64,000 nucleotides of DNA. Source: Clostridium_AD sp937920395 (lineage in GTDB: Bacteria; Bacillota; Clostridia; Clostridiales; Clostridiaceae). Where the stretch lies: positions 29,495-93,494 of the forward strand of contig DAVZGP010000007.1 in NCBI GenBank assembly GCA_052274345.1, given 5' to 3'. The position numbers and the translations under genes were made by a program. This document shows positions 41,970 through 50,304 of this stretch, piece by piece. The notes under the pieces are model-generated. The model did no database searches, was not told the DNA's origin, and saw nothing but the letters and a program-made list of their open reading frames with translations. Each line of letters opens with the position of its first letter. The first letter of the stretch is position 1.

Positions 41970-44129
41970 ATGGAGAATATAAATAGTAGATTAATTAAAG
42001 AATTTGCAATAACTATGGAGCAGGCTGAAAGTGTGATTCAATTATTAGATGAAGGGAATACAGTTCCATTTATAGCTAGATATAGAAAAGAGAGAACTGG
42101 TGGACTTGATGATATAATACTTAGAAATTTCACAGAAAGACTTATATATCTTAGAAATTTGGATGAAAGGAAAACAGATGTAATACGTCTTATAGGTGAG
42201 CAAGAAAAATTAACGCAGGAAATTGAAAAAGCGATAAATAAATGCGAAACACTTACAGAAATTGAGGATATATATAGACCATATAAGCCTAAAAAAAGAA
42301 CAAGAGCTATAATAGCAATAGAAAAGGGGCTTAAGCCATTAGCTGAAACGATTTTTAGTGGTGAATTTAAAGGCAATATAAATGAGTACGCACAGGGGTT
42401 TGCAAACGAAGATAAATTGGTAAGTAATGCTCAAGATGCACTTGCGGGCGCTGGGGATATTATAAGTGAAATGATCTCAGATGAAGCTGATTATAGAAAA
42501 TGGATTAGAGGGCAAGTACATAACTTTGGAACTGTAGAAACTAAGGGAAGTTCAGAGGATACTACTCCATTTGAAATGTATTATGAGTATAAAGAAGGAA
42601 TTAGAACTATTCCACCACATAGAATTCTAGCTATTAATAGAGGAGAAAAAAGTAAGATACTTTCTGTGAAAATTAAGGCTGATAATGATAAAATAATTGA
42701 ATATTTAAGAAACAAGTGCTTAAAGGGCAATAGTGAAACAGATAAATTTATAGAATTAAGCATAATTGATTCAGTAAAAAGACTTATATTCCCATCAATT
42801 GAGAGAGAAATAAGATCTGAATTAACAGAAAAGGGTGAAATCGGAGCAATAGATATTTTTAAAGCTAATTTGAAAGCTTTGCTAATGCAGTCACCTATAA
42901 AAGGAAAAGTAGTGTTAGGGTTTGATCCTGGATTTAGAACTGGGTGTAAAATTGCAGTGCTTGATGAAACTGGCAAGGTTTTAGATATAGCCACAGTATA
43001 TGCGACTGCTGGTAGTCAGGATGGAGTTAAAAAATCTATAGCTATTATTAAAGATTTAGTAATTAAAGATAATGTAGAAGTGGTTTCACTTGGTAATGGA
43101 ACGGCTAGTCGTGAGTCAGAAGAAATATTAGCCCAAATTATTACAGAGCTTAAGCAAGAATGTTCAAGAGATTTATATTATGTTATAGTTTCAGAAGCAG
43201 GAGCGTCAGTGTATTCAGCATCTGAACTTGCATCTAAAGAATATCCAGATATAGATGTATCAATTCGTGGAGCTATTTCTATTGGGAGAAGGCTTCAAGA
43301 TCCACTAGTGGAACTTGTGAAAATTGATCCTAAAGCTATTGGGGTTGGTCAATATCAACATGATGTGGCACCTAAGAAACTTGATGAGTCTTTAAAGGGA
43401 GTTGTTGAGGATTGTGTTAATGCTGTTGGTGTTGATCTTAATATTGCAACGCCGTCGCTTCTAGCTTATATATCAGGAATAAACACTGCTATTGCTCAGA
43501 ACATTGTAGCTTATAGAGAAGAGAATGGTAAGTTCAAAGCTAGAAAAGAATTATTAAAGGTAAAAAGACTTGGTGCAAAAGCGTATGAACAATGTGCAGG
43601 TTTTTTAAAAGTTATGGAGAGCAGCGAATTTTTAGATAACACTTCAATACATCCTGAGTCTTATAAAGCTACTAAAAAGTTATTAGATTTTTTAAATTAT
43701 ACAAAAGAAGATTTTAAATCCTTAAACTTCAAGGATATTGATGAGAGGATAAAAGATATTAATTTTAATGAACTTGCACTAAAACTAGAAACAGGGGCCC
43801 CAACTCTTAGGGATATTATAAAAGAAATTAAAAAGCCAGGTAGAGATCCAAGAGAGGAATTGCCGAAACCAATATTAAAAACTGGTGTAGTTCAAATGAA
43901 GGATCTTAAACCAGGCATGAAACTTATGGGGACCGTTAGGAATGTGTCTGATTTTGGAGCATTCGTTGATATTGGAGTTCATCAAGATGGATTAGTGCAT
44001 ATAAGTCAGTTATCAGACAAATTTGTAAAACATCCATTAGATGTGGTTAGTGTTGGAGATATAGTAGAAGTTAGCGTAATTGAAGTTGATGAGAAAAGAA
44101 AAAGAATATCATTATCAATGAAAAACTAA
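41970..44129 (+). CDS. tex: Tex family RNA-binding transcriptional accessory protein
   Basis: A 719-residue cytosolic nucleic-acid-binding protein. It has the Tex N-terminal helical domain (VPFIARYRKERTGGLDD near residue 33), the YqgF/RNase H-like domain (about 310-450, starting VLGFDPGFRTGCK), helix-hairpin-helix segments (about 480-560) and a C-terminal S1 domain (about 645-716, MGTVRNVSDFGAFVDIGVHQDGLVHISQLS in part). The ATG at 41970 is the only normal start and matches the family N-terminus, yet it has no nearby ribosome binding site; a distant one may be brought close by a leader hairpin. Confidence 0.96.
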   Translation: MENINSRLIKEFAITMEQAESVIQLLDEGNTVPFIARYRKERTGGLDDIILRNFTERLIYLRNLDERKTDVIRLIGEQEKLTQEIEKAINKCETLTEIEDIYRPYKPKKRTRAIIAIEKGLKPLAETIFSGEFKGNINEYAQGFANEDKLVSNAQDALAGAGDIISEMISDEADYRKWIRGQVHNFGTVETKGSSEDTTPFEMYYEYKEGIRTIPPHRILAINRGEKSKILSVKIKADNDKIIEYLRNKCLKGNSETDKFIELSIIDSVKRLIFPSIEREIRSELTEKGEIGAIDIFKANLKALLMQSPIKGKVVLGFDPGFRTGCKIAVLDETGKVLDIATVYATAGSQDGVKKSIAIIKDLVIKDNVEVVSLGNGTASRESEEILAQIITELKQECSRDLYYVIVSEAGASVYSASELASKEYPDIDVSIRGAISIGRRLQDPLVELVKIDPKAIGVGQYQHDVAPKKLDESLKGVVEDCVNAVGVDLNIATPSLLAYISGINTAIAQNIVAYREENGKFKARKELLKVKRLGAKAYEQCAGFLKVMESSEFLDNTSIHPESYKATKKLLDFLNYTKEDFKSLNFKDIDERIKDINFNELALKLETGAPTLRDIIKEIKKPGRDPREELPKPILKTGVVQMKDLKPGMKLMGTVRNVSDFGAFVDIGVHQDGLVHISQLSDKFVKHPLDVVSVGDIVEVSVIEVDEKRKRISLSMKN

Positions 44130-44140
44130 TAACTAATATC

Positions 44141-44169
44141 TTGCTTTTTTTATAAAACGTGTATATAAT
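44141..44169 (+). promoter_or_regulatory. Promoter of the ribU riboswitch transcript
   Basis: TTGCTT at 44141-44146 and TATAAT at 44164-44169, 17 nt apart, about 25 nt before the FMN aptamer. Confidence 0.65.
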
Positions 44170-44193
44170 TAAAGTATAAAATAAAATTTAATA

Positions 44194-44300
44194 ATCTTCA
44201 GGGCGGGGCGAAGTTCCCCACCGGCGGTAAAGCCCGCGAGCCGTAAAGGCAGATTCGGTTAGATCCCGAAGCCGACAGTAAAGTCTGGATAAAAGAAGAT
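44194..44300 (+). ncRNA. FMN riboswitch (RFN element)
   Basis: Closing helix ATCTTC/GAAGAT. Core RFN sequences are CAGGGCGGGGCGAAGTTCCC, CACCGGCGGTAAAGCCCGCGAG and GATTCGGTTAGATCCCGAAGCC followed by GACAGTAAAGTCTGGAT (each a separate block). It precedes a terminator and the riboflavin transporter gene ribU. Confidence 0.98.
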
Positions 44301-44318
44301 GTGATATATGTGAATTTG

Positions 44319-44348
44319 CCCTGATATAGTTATATATCAGGGTTTTTA
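44319..44348 (+). terminator. Expression-platform terminator of the FMN riboswitch
   Basis: CCCTGATATA (44319-44328) pairs with TATATCAGGG (44333-44342), then TTTTT. FMN binding is expected to favour it. Confidence 0.88.
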
Positions 44349-44390
44349 TTATATCCATCCCTTAAAGATATTTAAATAGGGGGTATAAAA

Positions 44391-45020
44391 ATGAGAGACG
44401 AAAAACTTATTAAAATGATTAAAATTTCACTTTTAGCTGTTATAGCTTTTCTTTTAATGTATATTGAATTGCCAATACCTATATTTCCTTCATTCCTAAA
44501 AATAGATATTAGTGATTTACCAGCACTTTTAGGGGCGTTTGCATTAGGACCGATAGCAGGAGTTATTATTGAACTTGTTAAAAACATATTACATGGAGTG
44601 TTTGCGGGGAGTACCGCACTAGTAGGAGAACTCGCAAATTTTCTAGTAGGGTCATGTTTAGTATTAGTTTCTGGGTATATATATAAGGTTCGTAAAAGTA
44701 AAGGCGGAGCAATGGTCGGGTTATTAATTGGAACGATTGTTATGTCAGTTTTCGCAGCTATATTAAACTATTTCGTTGTATTACCTTTATATGAAACTGT
44801 ATTAGGATTTCCAATAACTGCAGTGGTAGCAATGGGATCAAAAATAAATAATAACATTACAAATTTAAATTCTTTTGTTGTTTGGATGATAATTCCTTTT
44901 AATATTCTTAAAGGAGTTGTATTATCTGCAATGACGTTAGCTTTATATAAGAGTGTTTCTCCTATACTTCATAAAGAAAATATTGAGAGCAAATATAAAA
45001 GCAGACAAAATAATTATTAA
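44391..45020 (+). CDS. ribU: Riboflavin ECF transporter substrate-binding protein RibU
   Basis: The membrane S component that binds riboflavin and works with the shared EcfT/EcfA module. The 209 residues have about six membrane helices. The N-terminal helix and loop (IELPIPIFPSFLKIDISDLPALLGAFALGP in part) and the NVLKNILHG-type block (ELVKNILHGVFAGS) are characteristic. GGGGG at 44379-44383 precedes the ATG. The FMN riboswitch upstream gives direct support for the substrate. Confidence 0.95.
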   Translation: MRDEKLIKMIKISLLAVIAFLLMYIELPIPIFPSFLKIDISDLPALLGAFALGPIAGVIIELVKNILHGVFAGSTALVGELANFLVGSCLVLVSGYIYKVRKSKGGAMVGLLIGTIVMSVFAAILNYFVVLPLYETVLGFPITAVVAMGSKINNNITNLNSFVVWMIIPFNILKGVVLSAMTLALYKSVSPILHKENIESKYKSRQNNY

Positions 45021-45025
45021 TAGAA

Positions 45026-45066
45026 ATACAAAAGACTAGCATTTATTTGCTAGTCTTTTGTATATT
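45026..45066. terminator. Bidirectional terminator between ribU and rimI
   Basis: A perfect 16-bp stem (45026-45041 with 45048-45063) with T-rich ends on both strands, lying between two convergent genes. Confidence 0.9.
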
Positions 45067-45070
45067 TCAG

Positions 45071-45520
45071 CTATAGATGTCTATTCCACATGATTACAGC
45101 ATCCTCACCGTTATCTTCGTAATAATGACGTCTTAAACCTTCTTGTTCAAAACCATATTTTTCATATAAGTTTATAGCAATAAAATTTGAACTCCTAACC
45201 TCGAGAGTTATTGCTGTAACTTTATGTTTTCTACAAATTCTAAATAATGCCTCCACGATAATGTTTCCAGCGCCATTTCCACGAGCTTCGGGGTGAACTG
45301 CAATATTAGTTACATGAGCTTCATCTATAATTACCCACATCCCACCATAACCTACTATTGTATTTCCTTTTTTCAATACAACATATTTAGCGAACTTATT
45401 ATCTAGTTCACTTTGGAGTGAGTCTAAACTCCAAGAAATAGGGAAGCTTAACTCACTGATATTGAGTATGGATTTAATAGATGATTCATCCATTGGGTAA
45501 ATCTTAAAGTCGTTATTCAT
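45071..45520 (-). CDS. rimI: Ribosomal protein S18-alanine N-acetyltransferase RimI
   Basis: A 149-residue GNAT-fold acetyltransferase. The acetyl-CoA binding loop is visible as NIAVHPEARGNGAGN (about residues 73-87), followed by LEVRSSNFIAINLYEKYGFE. In RimI proteins this transfers acetyl to the N-terminus of S18. It overlaps tsaB by 8 nt and ends the tsaE-tsaB-rimI operon, a widely conserved arrangement. Other protein targets are possible, since the operon position is the main guide to the RimI assignment. Confidence 0.92.
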   Translation of the reverse strand: MNNDFKIYPMDESSIKSILNISELSFPISWSLDSLQSELDNKFAKYVVLKKGNTIVGYGGMWVIIDEAHVTNIAVHPEARGNGAGNIIVEALFRICRKHKVTAITLEVRSSNFIAINLYEKYGFEQEGLRRHYYEDNGEDAVIMWNRHL

Positions 45521-46226
45521 TTTTCTTTTGCCTCATTTTTTCTTCATACTCACGCTCAGCTTGTGGTTTTCGTAGGTAAATAGGAACTGATGCATATATG
45601 TCATCAAAAGTTCCATTATTTAAAAGCTTGAGACCTAATTCGCCAAGGGATGAAGCCTTTGCAAGATTTAGATGGTCTGGCGCAAAACTTACCTTGGGTA
45701 AATTAGCTAGAAGTTTTTCTTTGAATTTTATGGTTCCGTCTCCTACAAAGGATATGTTACAATCCTTATCCTTAAGCATATTTACTAATTCATCAACTGA
45801 TATATTAATGTAGTCGCTAATACGATTAAGCTCGCAATCCTTAAAGGTATAAAGGGCGGTGTAAACATTATCTCTTAAAGCATCTAGTATGGGACATATA
45901 ATTCCATCGGTGTAGGCTAAGTTGTATGCTAAAGAATCCAAGGTGGATACAGTTACAAAGGGCTTATTTGACCCTTGGCTTAGTCCTTTTATGGTAGCCA
46001 TACCAATTCTAAGGCCTGTAAAGGAACCGGGCCCCTTAGAGGCTACAAACGCGTCAATATCATCTATGCTCATTTGCGTATTTTTGAATAATTCATCAAT
46101 TATAGGCATGAGTATTTGGGAATGTTGTTTTTTATAGTTAAAGGTTATTTCACCAAGGATTTTGCTATCGTCAAGGATTGCACAAGTTGCAGATTGGGTA
46201 GCAGTATCGAGACTTAAAATTTTCAT
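45513..46226 (-). CDS. tsaB: tRNA t6A threonylcarbamoyl transfer complex subunit TsaB
   Basis: A 237-residue actin-like ASKHA-fold protein that partners TsaD in the final step of t6A synthesis. Recognisable blocks are ILSLDTATQSATCAI at the N-terminus and ASKGPGSFTGLRIGMATIKGLSQ (about residues 63-85). It overlaps tsaE by 4 nt upstream and rimI by 8 nt downstream. The first enzyme of the pathway, Sua5, is at 2.7 kb. Confidence 0.96.
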   Translation of the reverse strand: MKILSLDTATQSATCAILDDSKILGEITFNYKKQHSQILMPIIDELFKNTQMSIDDIDAFVASKGPGSFTGLRIGMATIKGLSQGSNKPFVTVSTLDSLAYNLAYTDGIICPILDALRDNVYTALYTFKDCELNRISDYINISVDELVNMLKDKDCNISFVGDGTIKFKEKLLANLPKVSFAPDHLNLAKASSLGELGLKLLNNGTFDDIYASVPIYLRKPQAEREYEEKMRQKKNE

Positions 46227-46681
46227 AGTATTATCTCCTTTACATAATTGTATCTTTTATCAGAATACTCCATAGTAATTTTTCTATAATTATCACCAAG
46301 TTCAGGGAGCTTTTCTATAGTTATGGTTAATTTGTTGGGTGGAATTATTTCTTCAATGTAATTAGCCCATTCAATAACACTAACTCCATCACTAAATATA
46401 TACTCATCAAAGCCTATAGCTTCTATTTCATCGGGGTCATTTACTCTGTAGACATCAAAATGATATAATTTTAATCTACCAGTATATTCATTTACAATAG
46501 TAAAAGTGGGACTTGTAATATTATCTTTAATATCTAAGCCTTTTGCAATTCCTTTAGTTAGATGAGTTTTTCCAGTGCCTAAGTCACCAATTAAGCAAAT
46601 TATGTCACCTGAATTCACAAGTGAGCCTATTAACTCTCCTATTTTATAAGTTTCGTCAACTGTAGTTACTATGTATTCCAT
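46223..46681 (-). CDS. tsaE: tRNA t6A biosynthesis ATPase TsaE
   Basis: A 152-residue P-loop ATPase that resets the TsaB-TsaD complex. Walker A GDLGTGKT is at residues 32-39, and the Walker B region is in LYHFDVYRV followed by the conserved GFDEY and VIEWA blocks. The ATG at 46681 with GAGGTG at the normal distance is preferred over the GTG nine bases upstream. It is the first gene of the minus-strand tsaE-tsaB-rimI operon and is divergent from the tRNA-Trp genes. Confidence 0.95.
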   Translation of the reverse strand: MEYIVTTVDETYKIGELIGSLVNSGDIICLIGDLGTGKTHLTKGIAKGLDIKDNITSPTFTIVNEYTGRLKLYHFDVYRVNDPDEIEAIGFDEYIFSDGVSVIEWANYIEEIIPPNKLTITIEKLPELGDNYRKITMEYSDKRYNYVKEIIL

Positions 46682-46751
46682 AAGTTTCACCTCATTAAAT
46701 ATTTTATCCTAAAACATAAAAAAAGAAAAGGGTTAAAGATATAAAAAACTC

Positions 46752-46780
46752 TTGCAATTTATTACAACACATGATATAAT
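46752..46780 (+). promoter_or_regulatory. Promoter of the tRNA-Trp genes
   Basis: TTGCAA at 46752-46757 and TATAAT at 46775-46780, 17 nt apart, 13 nt before the first tRNA. Confidence 0.7.
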
Positions 46781-46793
46781 TCAAATGTATTTT

Positions 46794-46869
46794 AGGGGTA
46801 TAGCTCAGTTGGTAGAGTAGTGGTCTCCAAAACCATTGGTTGTAGGTTCGAGCCCTACTACCCCTGCCA
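46794..46869 (+). tRNA. tRNA-Trp (anticodon CCA), copy 1
   Basis: Acceptor AGGGGTA pairs with TACCCCT, anticodon loop CTCCAAA, encoded CCA end. Confidence 0.97.
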
Positions 46870-46913
46870 TTTTTATGTTTTAGGTTTTATATTTTTGTCT
46901 TAAAAGTTAATAG

Positions 46914-46989
46914 AGGGGTATGGCTCAATTGGTAGAGTAGTGGTCTCCAAAACCATTGGTTGTAGGTTCGAGTCCTACTACCCCTGCCA
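46914..46989 (+). tRNA. tRNA-Trp (anticodon CCA), copy 2
   Basis: Differs from copy 1 at only three positions (two around the D arm, one in the T arm), with the same anticodon and an encoded CCA. Confidence 0.97.
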
Positions 46990-46992
46990 AAT

Positions 46993-47024
46993 AAAACCTG
47001 TGAAATTATTTTCACGGGTTTTTA
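46993..47024 (+). terminator. Terminator of the tRNA-Trp unit
   Basis: AAAACCTGTGAAA pairs with TTTCACGGGTTT (one wobble) and ends in T residues. Confidence 0.88.
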
Positions 47025-47110
47025 CGTTTTATTATAATAAAGTATTAAACTTAATATTAAGTATTACAAAATAAGGAACAGGTTAAGATGCCTGCAACTG
47101 GAGGTATATA

Positions 47111-48091
47111 ATGCAACAATATGACATAGTGGTAATTGGAGGAGGTCCAGCAGGCCTTGCAGCTGCTATTTCAGCTAAAGAACATTATGAATGTAAGATT
47201 TTAATTTTAGAAAGAGAAAAACAATTAGGTGGAATTTTAAACCAGTGTATTCATAATGGATTTGGTAAGGATATTTTTAGTGAGGATTTGACGGGACCAG
47301 AATTTGTTCAGAAGCTTATAGATAAAATTAAGGAATTAGATATTTCATATAAATTAAACACTACTGTTTTAAATTTAAATGATGCTAAAGAAATTAATGT
47401 TGTGAACTCTGAGGTTGGGACTTTTAAAATTAGTGCAAAAACTATAATAATTGCAACTGGGTGCAGAGAGAGGCCAAGAGGATTTTCAAATCTACCAGGT
47501 AGTAGATGTGCAGGTATTTACACGGTAGGGTGTGCACAGAAATTCGTAAACATTGAAGGCTATATGCCAGGAAAAGAAATAGTTATATTAGGAACAGGAG
47601 ACATTGCGTTAATAGTAGCAAGAAGACTATCAATTGAAGGTGCTAATGTAAAAGCAATAATTGAAAGCAAAAATGTTATTGAGGCCGTTGATAAAAAATT
47701 ATCTGATTCGTTAAAGAATTTTAATATACCACTAAAAATGATGCATAGAGTTGTTGATATTCAAGGAAAAAGTAGAATCGAAGGTATTACTTTAGTGGAA
47801 ATTGATAGCAATAATGAAGTTGTAAATGGTAGTGAGGAACGTATTTCATGTGATGCATTACTTTTATCAGTAGATTTATATCCAGATAATGAACTAGCAA
47901 AGCAGGCTAAGATAGTAGTCAATTCATCAACAGGACAAATTAAATTGAATATGAATTCACAAACAAACATAGGTGGTATTTTTGCGTGTGGAGGGGTAGT
48001 TCAGGGGTATGCTTTTCATGAAAGTGTGGTAAAACAAAGCTGTGCTATAGGCGAAATTGCATCATTATATGCAAACAACTCTGAGATTTAA
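47111..48091 (+). CDS. FAD-dependent pyridine-nucleotide oxidoreductase
   Basis: A 326-residue flavoprotein with a dinucleotide-binding motif IGGGPAG (residues 9-15), a second GTGDIALIVARRL motif for NAD(P) near 160-172, and an FAD-closing GIFACGGVVQGYAFHESVV near the end. The LGGILNQCIHNGFG and GCRERPRGFSNLPG blocks are shared with the FAD proteins that accompany glycerol-3-phosphate dehydrogenase-like GlpA genes in clostridia, but no partner gene is next to it. There is no redox-active CxxC, so it is not a thioredoxin reductase. Substrate is unknown. GGAGG precedes the ATG. Confidence 0.85.
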   Translation: MQQYDIVVIGGGPAGLAAAISAKEHYECKILILEREKQLGGILNQCIHNGFGKDIFSEDLTGPEFVQKLIDKIKELDISYKLNTTVLNLNDAKEINVVNSEVGTFKISAKTIIIATGCRERPRGFSNLPGSRCAGIYTVGCAQKFVNIEGYMPGKEIVILGTGDIALIVARRLSIEGANVKAIIESKNVIEAVDKKLSDSLKNFNIPLKMMHRVVDIQGKSRIEGITLVEIDSNNEVVNGSEERISCDALLLSVDLYPDNELAKQAKIVVNSSTGQIKLNMNSQTNIGGIFACGGVVQGYAFHESVVKQSCAIGEIASLYANNSEI

Positions 48092-48110
48092 TAAAACAAA
48101 AGAAATACTA

Positions 48111-48139
48111 TTGACATATTATAATGTTAAGAATATAAT
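48111..48139 (+). promoter_or_regulatory. Promoter of the Cys T-box transcript
   Basis: Full-consensus TTGACA (48111-48116) and TATAAT (48134-48139) with 17-nt spacing. Confidence 0.8.
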
Positions 48140-48160
48140 AAAGAAAAGTAATTCATACTG

Positions 48161-48200
48161 AAATACTAGGAGATACTAGGAGATACTAGAAAATACTAAG
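48161..48200 (+). repeat. Four 10-bp tandem repeats in the cysK leader
   Basis: Four consecutive units, AAATACTAGG, AGATACTAGG, AGATACTAGA, AAATACTAAG, just downstream of the expected transcription start and before the T-box. Confidence 0.85.
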
Positions 48201-48204
48201 AAGA

Positions 48205-48512
48205 AGGAAAGTAATATAGGAAAAATTTACAGAGATAGAGTCCAAAGCTGAGAAGACTCTTAAAGGAAAACTATATGAAGTGCCCTTTGGAGTTATGCAC
48301 CGAATTAGTAATGCGATAGTATATAACAAGTGAAAATATTGTTGTTTATTATTGTATGGTTTTGGTAGGCTGCATCGGGACTCGCCCGTTATAGTGATTG
48401 AGCATAACATTGTGCTTGAAAAAGTGGCGTTATAATCATTTTGGTGATTATAACTTAGAGTGGGACCACGAAGGAAAACTTCGTCTCTAATAGTAGAGGA
48501 AGTTTTTTTTGT
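48205..48512 (+). ncRNA. T-box leader, probably tRNA-Cys responsive
   Basis: A long leader with the T-box core AGTGGGACCACG at 48459-48470 (a variant of TGGNACCGCG), followed by a terminator. A candidate specifier TGC, cysteine, lies at 48296-48298 in TATGCACC. The downstream genes cysK and cysE make cysteine, which fits. Uncharged tRNA-Cys should allow readthrough. Confidence 0.88.
48473..48510 (+). terminator. T-box terminator
   Basis: AAACTTC-g-TCTCTA pairs with TAGAG-g-AAGTTT, followed by a T run. Confidence 0.85.
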
Positions 48513-48643
48513 ACCCAAAAACATGTAAAATATTACAAAAATAAACAAATATGTGTCACTTTTTCAATATATGAGATTATACAAATGCAAAAATATGGAT
48601 AACTTTAAAAAATTACTTATTTTAAAATTGGAGGGGTATTATT

Positions 48644-49555
48644 ATGATGTATAACAATGTTTTAGATATGATAGGTGGAACACCAGTTCTAAAGTTGAAT
48701 AGACTAGTTAAGGGTGACGTGGCTGATGTATATGTGAAATTAGAAAAATATAATCCAGCTGGAAGTATTAAAGATAGGGCTGCACTAGGCATGATAGAAA
48801 AAGCTGAAAAATTAGGATTACTAAAGGAAGGCTTTACAATAGTTGAACCAACTAGTGGAAATATGGGGATAGCTTTGGCAATGATTGGTAGAATTAAGGG
48901 ATATGATGTAATTATTGTAATGCCAGATAGCATGAGTGTTGAAAGACGTAGCTTAATAAAAGCATATGGCGCACAACTTGTGCTTACAGATGGTTCAAAG
49001 GGAATGAAGGGTGCTATAAATAAAGCAAAAGAAATATCAGATGGAGATTCTAAATTCTTTTTACCACAACAATTTATTAATATAGCGAATCCAGAAAAAC
49101 ATTACGAAACCACTGCACAAGAAATTTTTAGTGATATATCAGATGTAGATGTTTTTGTAGCAGGAGTCGGAACTGGTGGAACAATTACTGGAGTGGGCAA
49201 AAAATTAAAAGAATTTAATAAGGAAATTAAAATTGTTGCAGTTGAACCAGCGAAATCCCCAGTATTATCTGGCGGTGAACCTGGACCACATAAAATACAA
49301 GGTATAGGAGCAGGATTTACACCAGATATTTATGATAGCAGTGTAATTGATGAAATAATGCAAATAACTGATGAAGAAGCTTTCGATATAGCAAAAAGGC
49401 TTGCTAAAGAAGAAGGTATCTTAGTAGGAATTTCTACAGGAGCTAATGTTGCGGCAGCAATAAAAATTGCTAAAAAATTAGGTAAAGGCAAAAAAGTTGT
49501 TACTGTTGCTCCAGACGGAGGAGAAAAGTATATTTCAATGGGTATTTATGACTAA
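48644..49555 (+). CDS. cysK: Cysteine synthase A (O-acetylserine sulfhydrylase)
   Basis: PLP enzyme that makes cysteine from O-acetylserine and sulfide. The 303 residues contain the PLP lysine K43 in NPAGSIKDRAA, the substrate loop PTSGNMGIALA (about 73-83) and the phosphate-binding GVGTGGTITG (about 175-184). GGAGGGG precedes two consecutive ATG codons (48644 and 48647); the first is used here. It is followed by cysE and controlled by the T-box leader. Confidence 0.97.
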   Translation: MMYNNVLDMIGGTPVLKLNRLVKGDVADVYVKLEKYNPAGSIKDRAALGMIEKAEKLGLLKEGFTIVEPTSGNMGIALAMIGRIKGYDVIIVMPDSMSVERRSLIKAYGAQLVLTDGSKGMKGAINKAKEISDGDSKFFLPQQFINIANPEKHYETTAQEIFSDISDVDVFVAGVGTGGTITGVGKKLKEFNKEIKIVAVEPAKSPVLSGGEPGPHKIQGIGAGFTPDIYDSSVIDEIMQITDEEAFDIAKRLAKEEGILVGISTGANVAAAIKIAKKLGKGKKVVTVAPDGGEKYISMGIYD

Positions 49556-49706
49556 TTAGGGTAAAATCTAAACATTTATTTCTACTCTATAGATAAAAAA
49601 ACACATAGAAATAGACTGATGTGAGGGTTTAAGAATATACAAATTTATATTTTTAAATATGAATTTGAATGTTTACAAACTATAACTCTATAGGAGGAAT
49701 TAATGT

Positions 49707-50291
49707 ATGTTTAAGACGTTACGATATGATATAAATAATATATTAGAAAAGGATCCAGCAGCTAAAAATTGGGTTGAAGTAATATTATTATATCCTTGTA
49801 TTCATGCTGTAATAATATATAGAATAGCCCATATATTATATAATCATAAAATATTTTTTATAGCTAGGGCTATATCCCAGGGGGCTAGATTTTTTACTGG
49901 AATAGAAATTCATCCAGGGGCTAAAATTGGGAAAGGTTTTTTTATAGATCATGGAACAGGAGTAGTTATTGGAGAAACCACGGAAATTGGAAACAATGTA
50001 ACTTTGTATCAAGGGGTTACTTTAGGTGGAACAGGAAAGGATATTGGCAAAAGACATCCTACTTTAGGGGATGATGTTATAGTTGGTGCTGGTGCAAAAA
50101 TTCTTGGTCCTATCAAAATAGGAACCAGTAGTAAAATTGGTGCAAATGCTGTAGTCTTAAAAGATGTATTACCAAAGGCAACTGCAGTAGGGATACCTGC
50201 TAGAGTTATTTTCGTAAACGAATTAACAATAATTGAGATTAAAGATTATGCAGGCAATACTAAAAGAATTTACAATGATATGGTTATATAA
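49707..50291 (+). CDS. cysE: Serine O-acetyltransferase (CysE/EpsC)
   Basis: Acetylates serine to O-acetylserine, the CysK substrate. The 194 residues have an N-terminal helical domain and a left-handed beta-helix of hexapeptide repeats (about residues 65-170) with the family motifs GIEIHPGAKIGKGFFIDHG, TGVVIGETTEIG and GAKILGPIKIG. AGGAGG precedes the ATG. It lies 151 nt after cysK, in the same direction. An overlapping long upstream frame of the next gene is not used. Its short C-terminus lacks the long CysK-binding tail of enteric CysE. Confidence 0.96.
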   Translation: MFKTLRYDINNILEKDPAAKNWVEVILLYPCIHAVIIYRIAHILYNHKIFFIARAISQGARFFTGIEIHPGAKIGKGFFIDHGTGVVIGETTEIGNNVTLYQGVTLGGTGKDIGKRHPTLGDDVIVGAGAKILGPIKIGTSSKIGANAVVLKDVLPKATAVGIPARVIFVNELTIIEIKDYAGNTKRIYNDMVI

Positions 50292-50304
50292 AGGGACTGA
50301 AGAT

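Noticed and set aside
48161..48200. Short CRISPR-like repeat array
   Set aside because: The units are 10 bp with no spacers, and there are no cas genes.
48186..48548. 120-codon minus-strand frame
   Set aside because: It is antisense to the T-box leader and its terminator and has no gene-like features.
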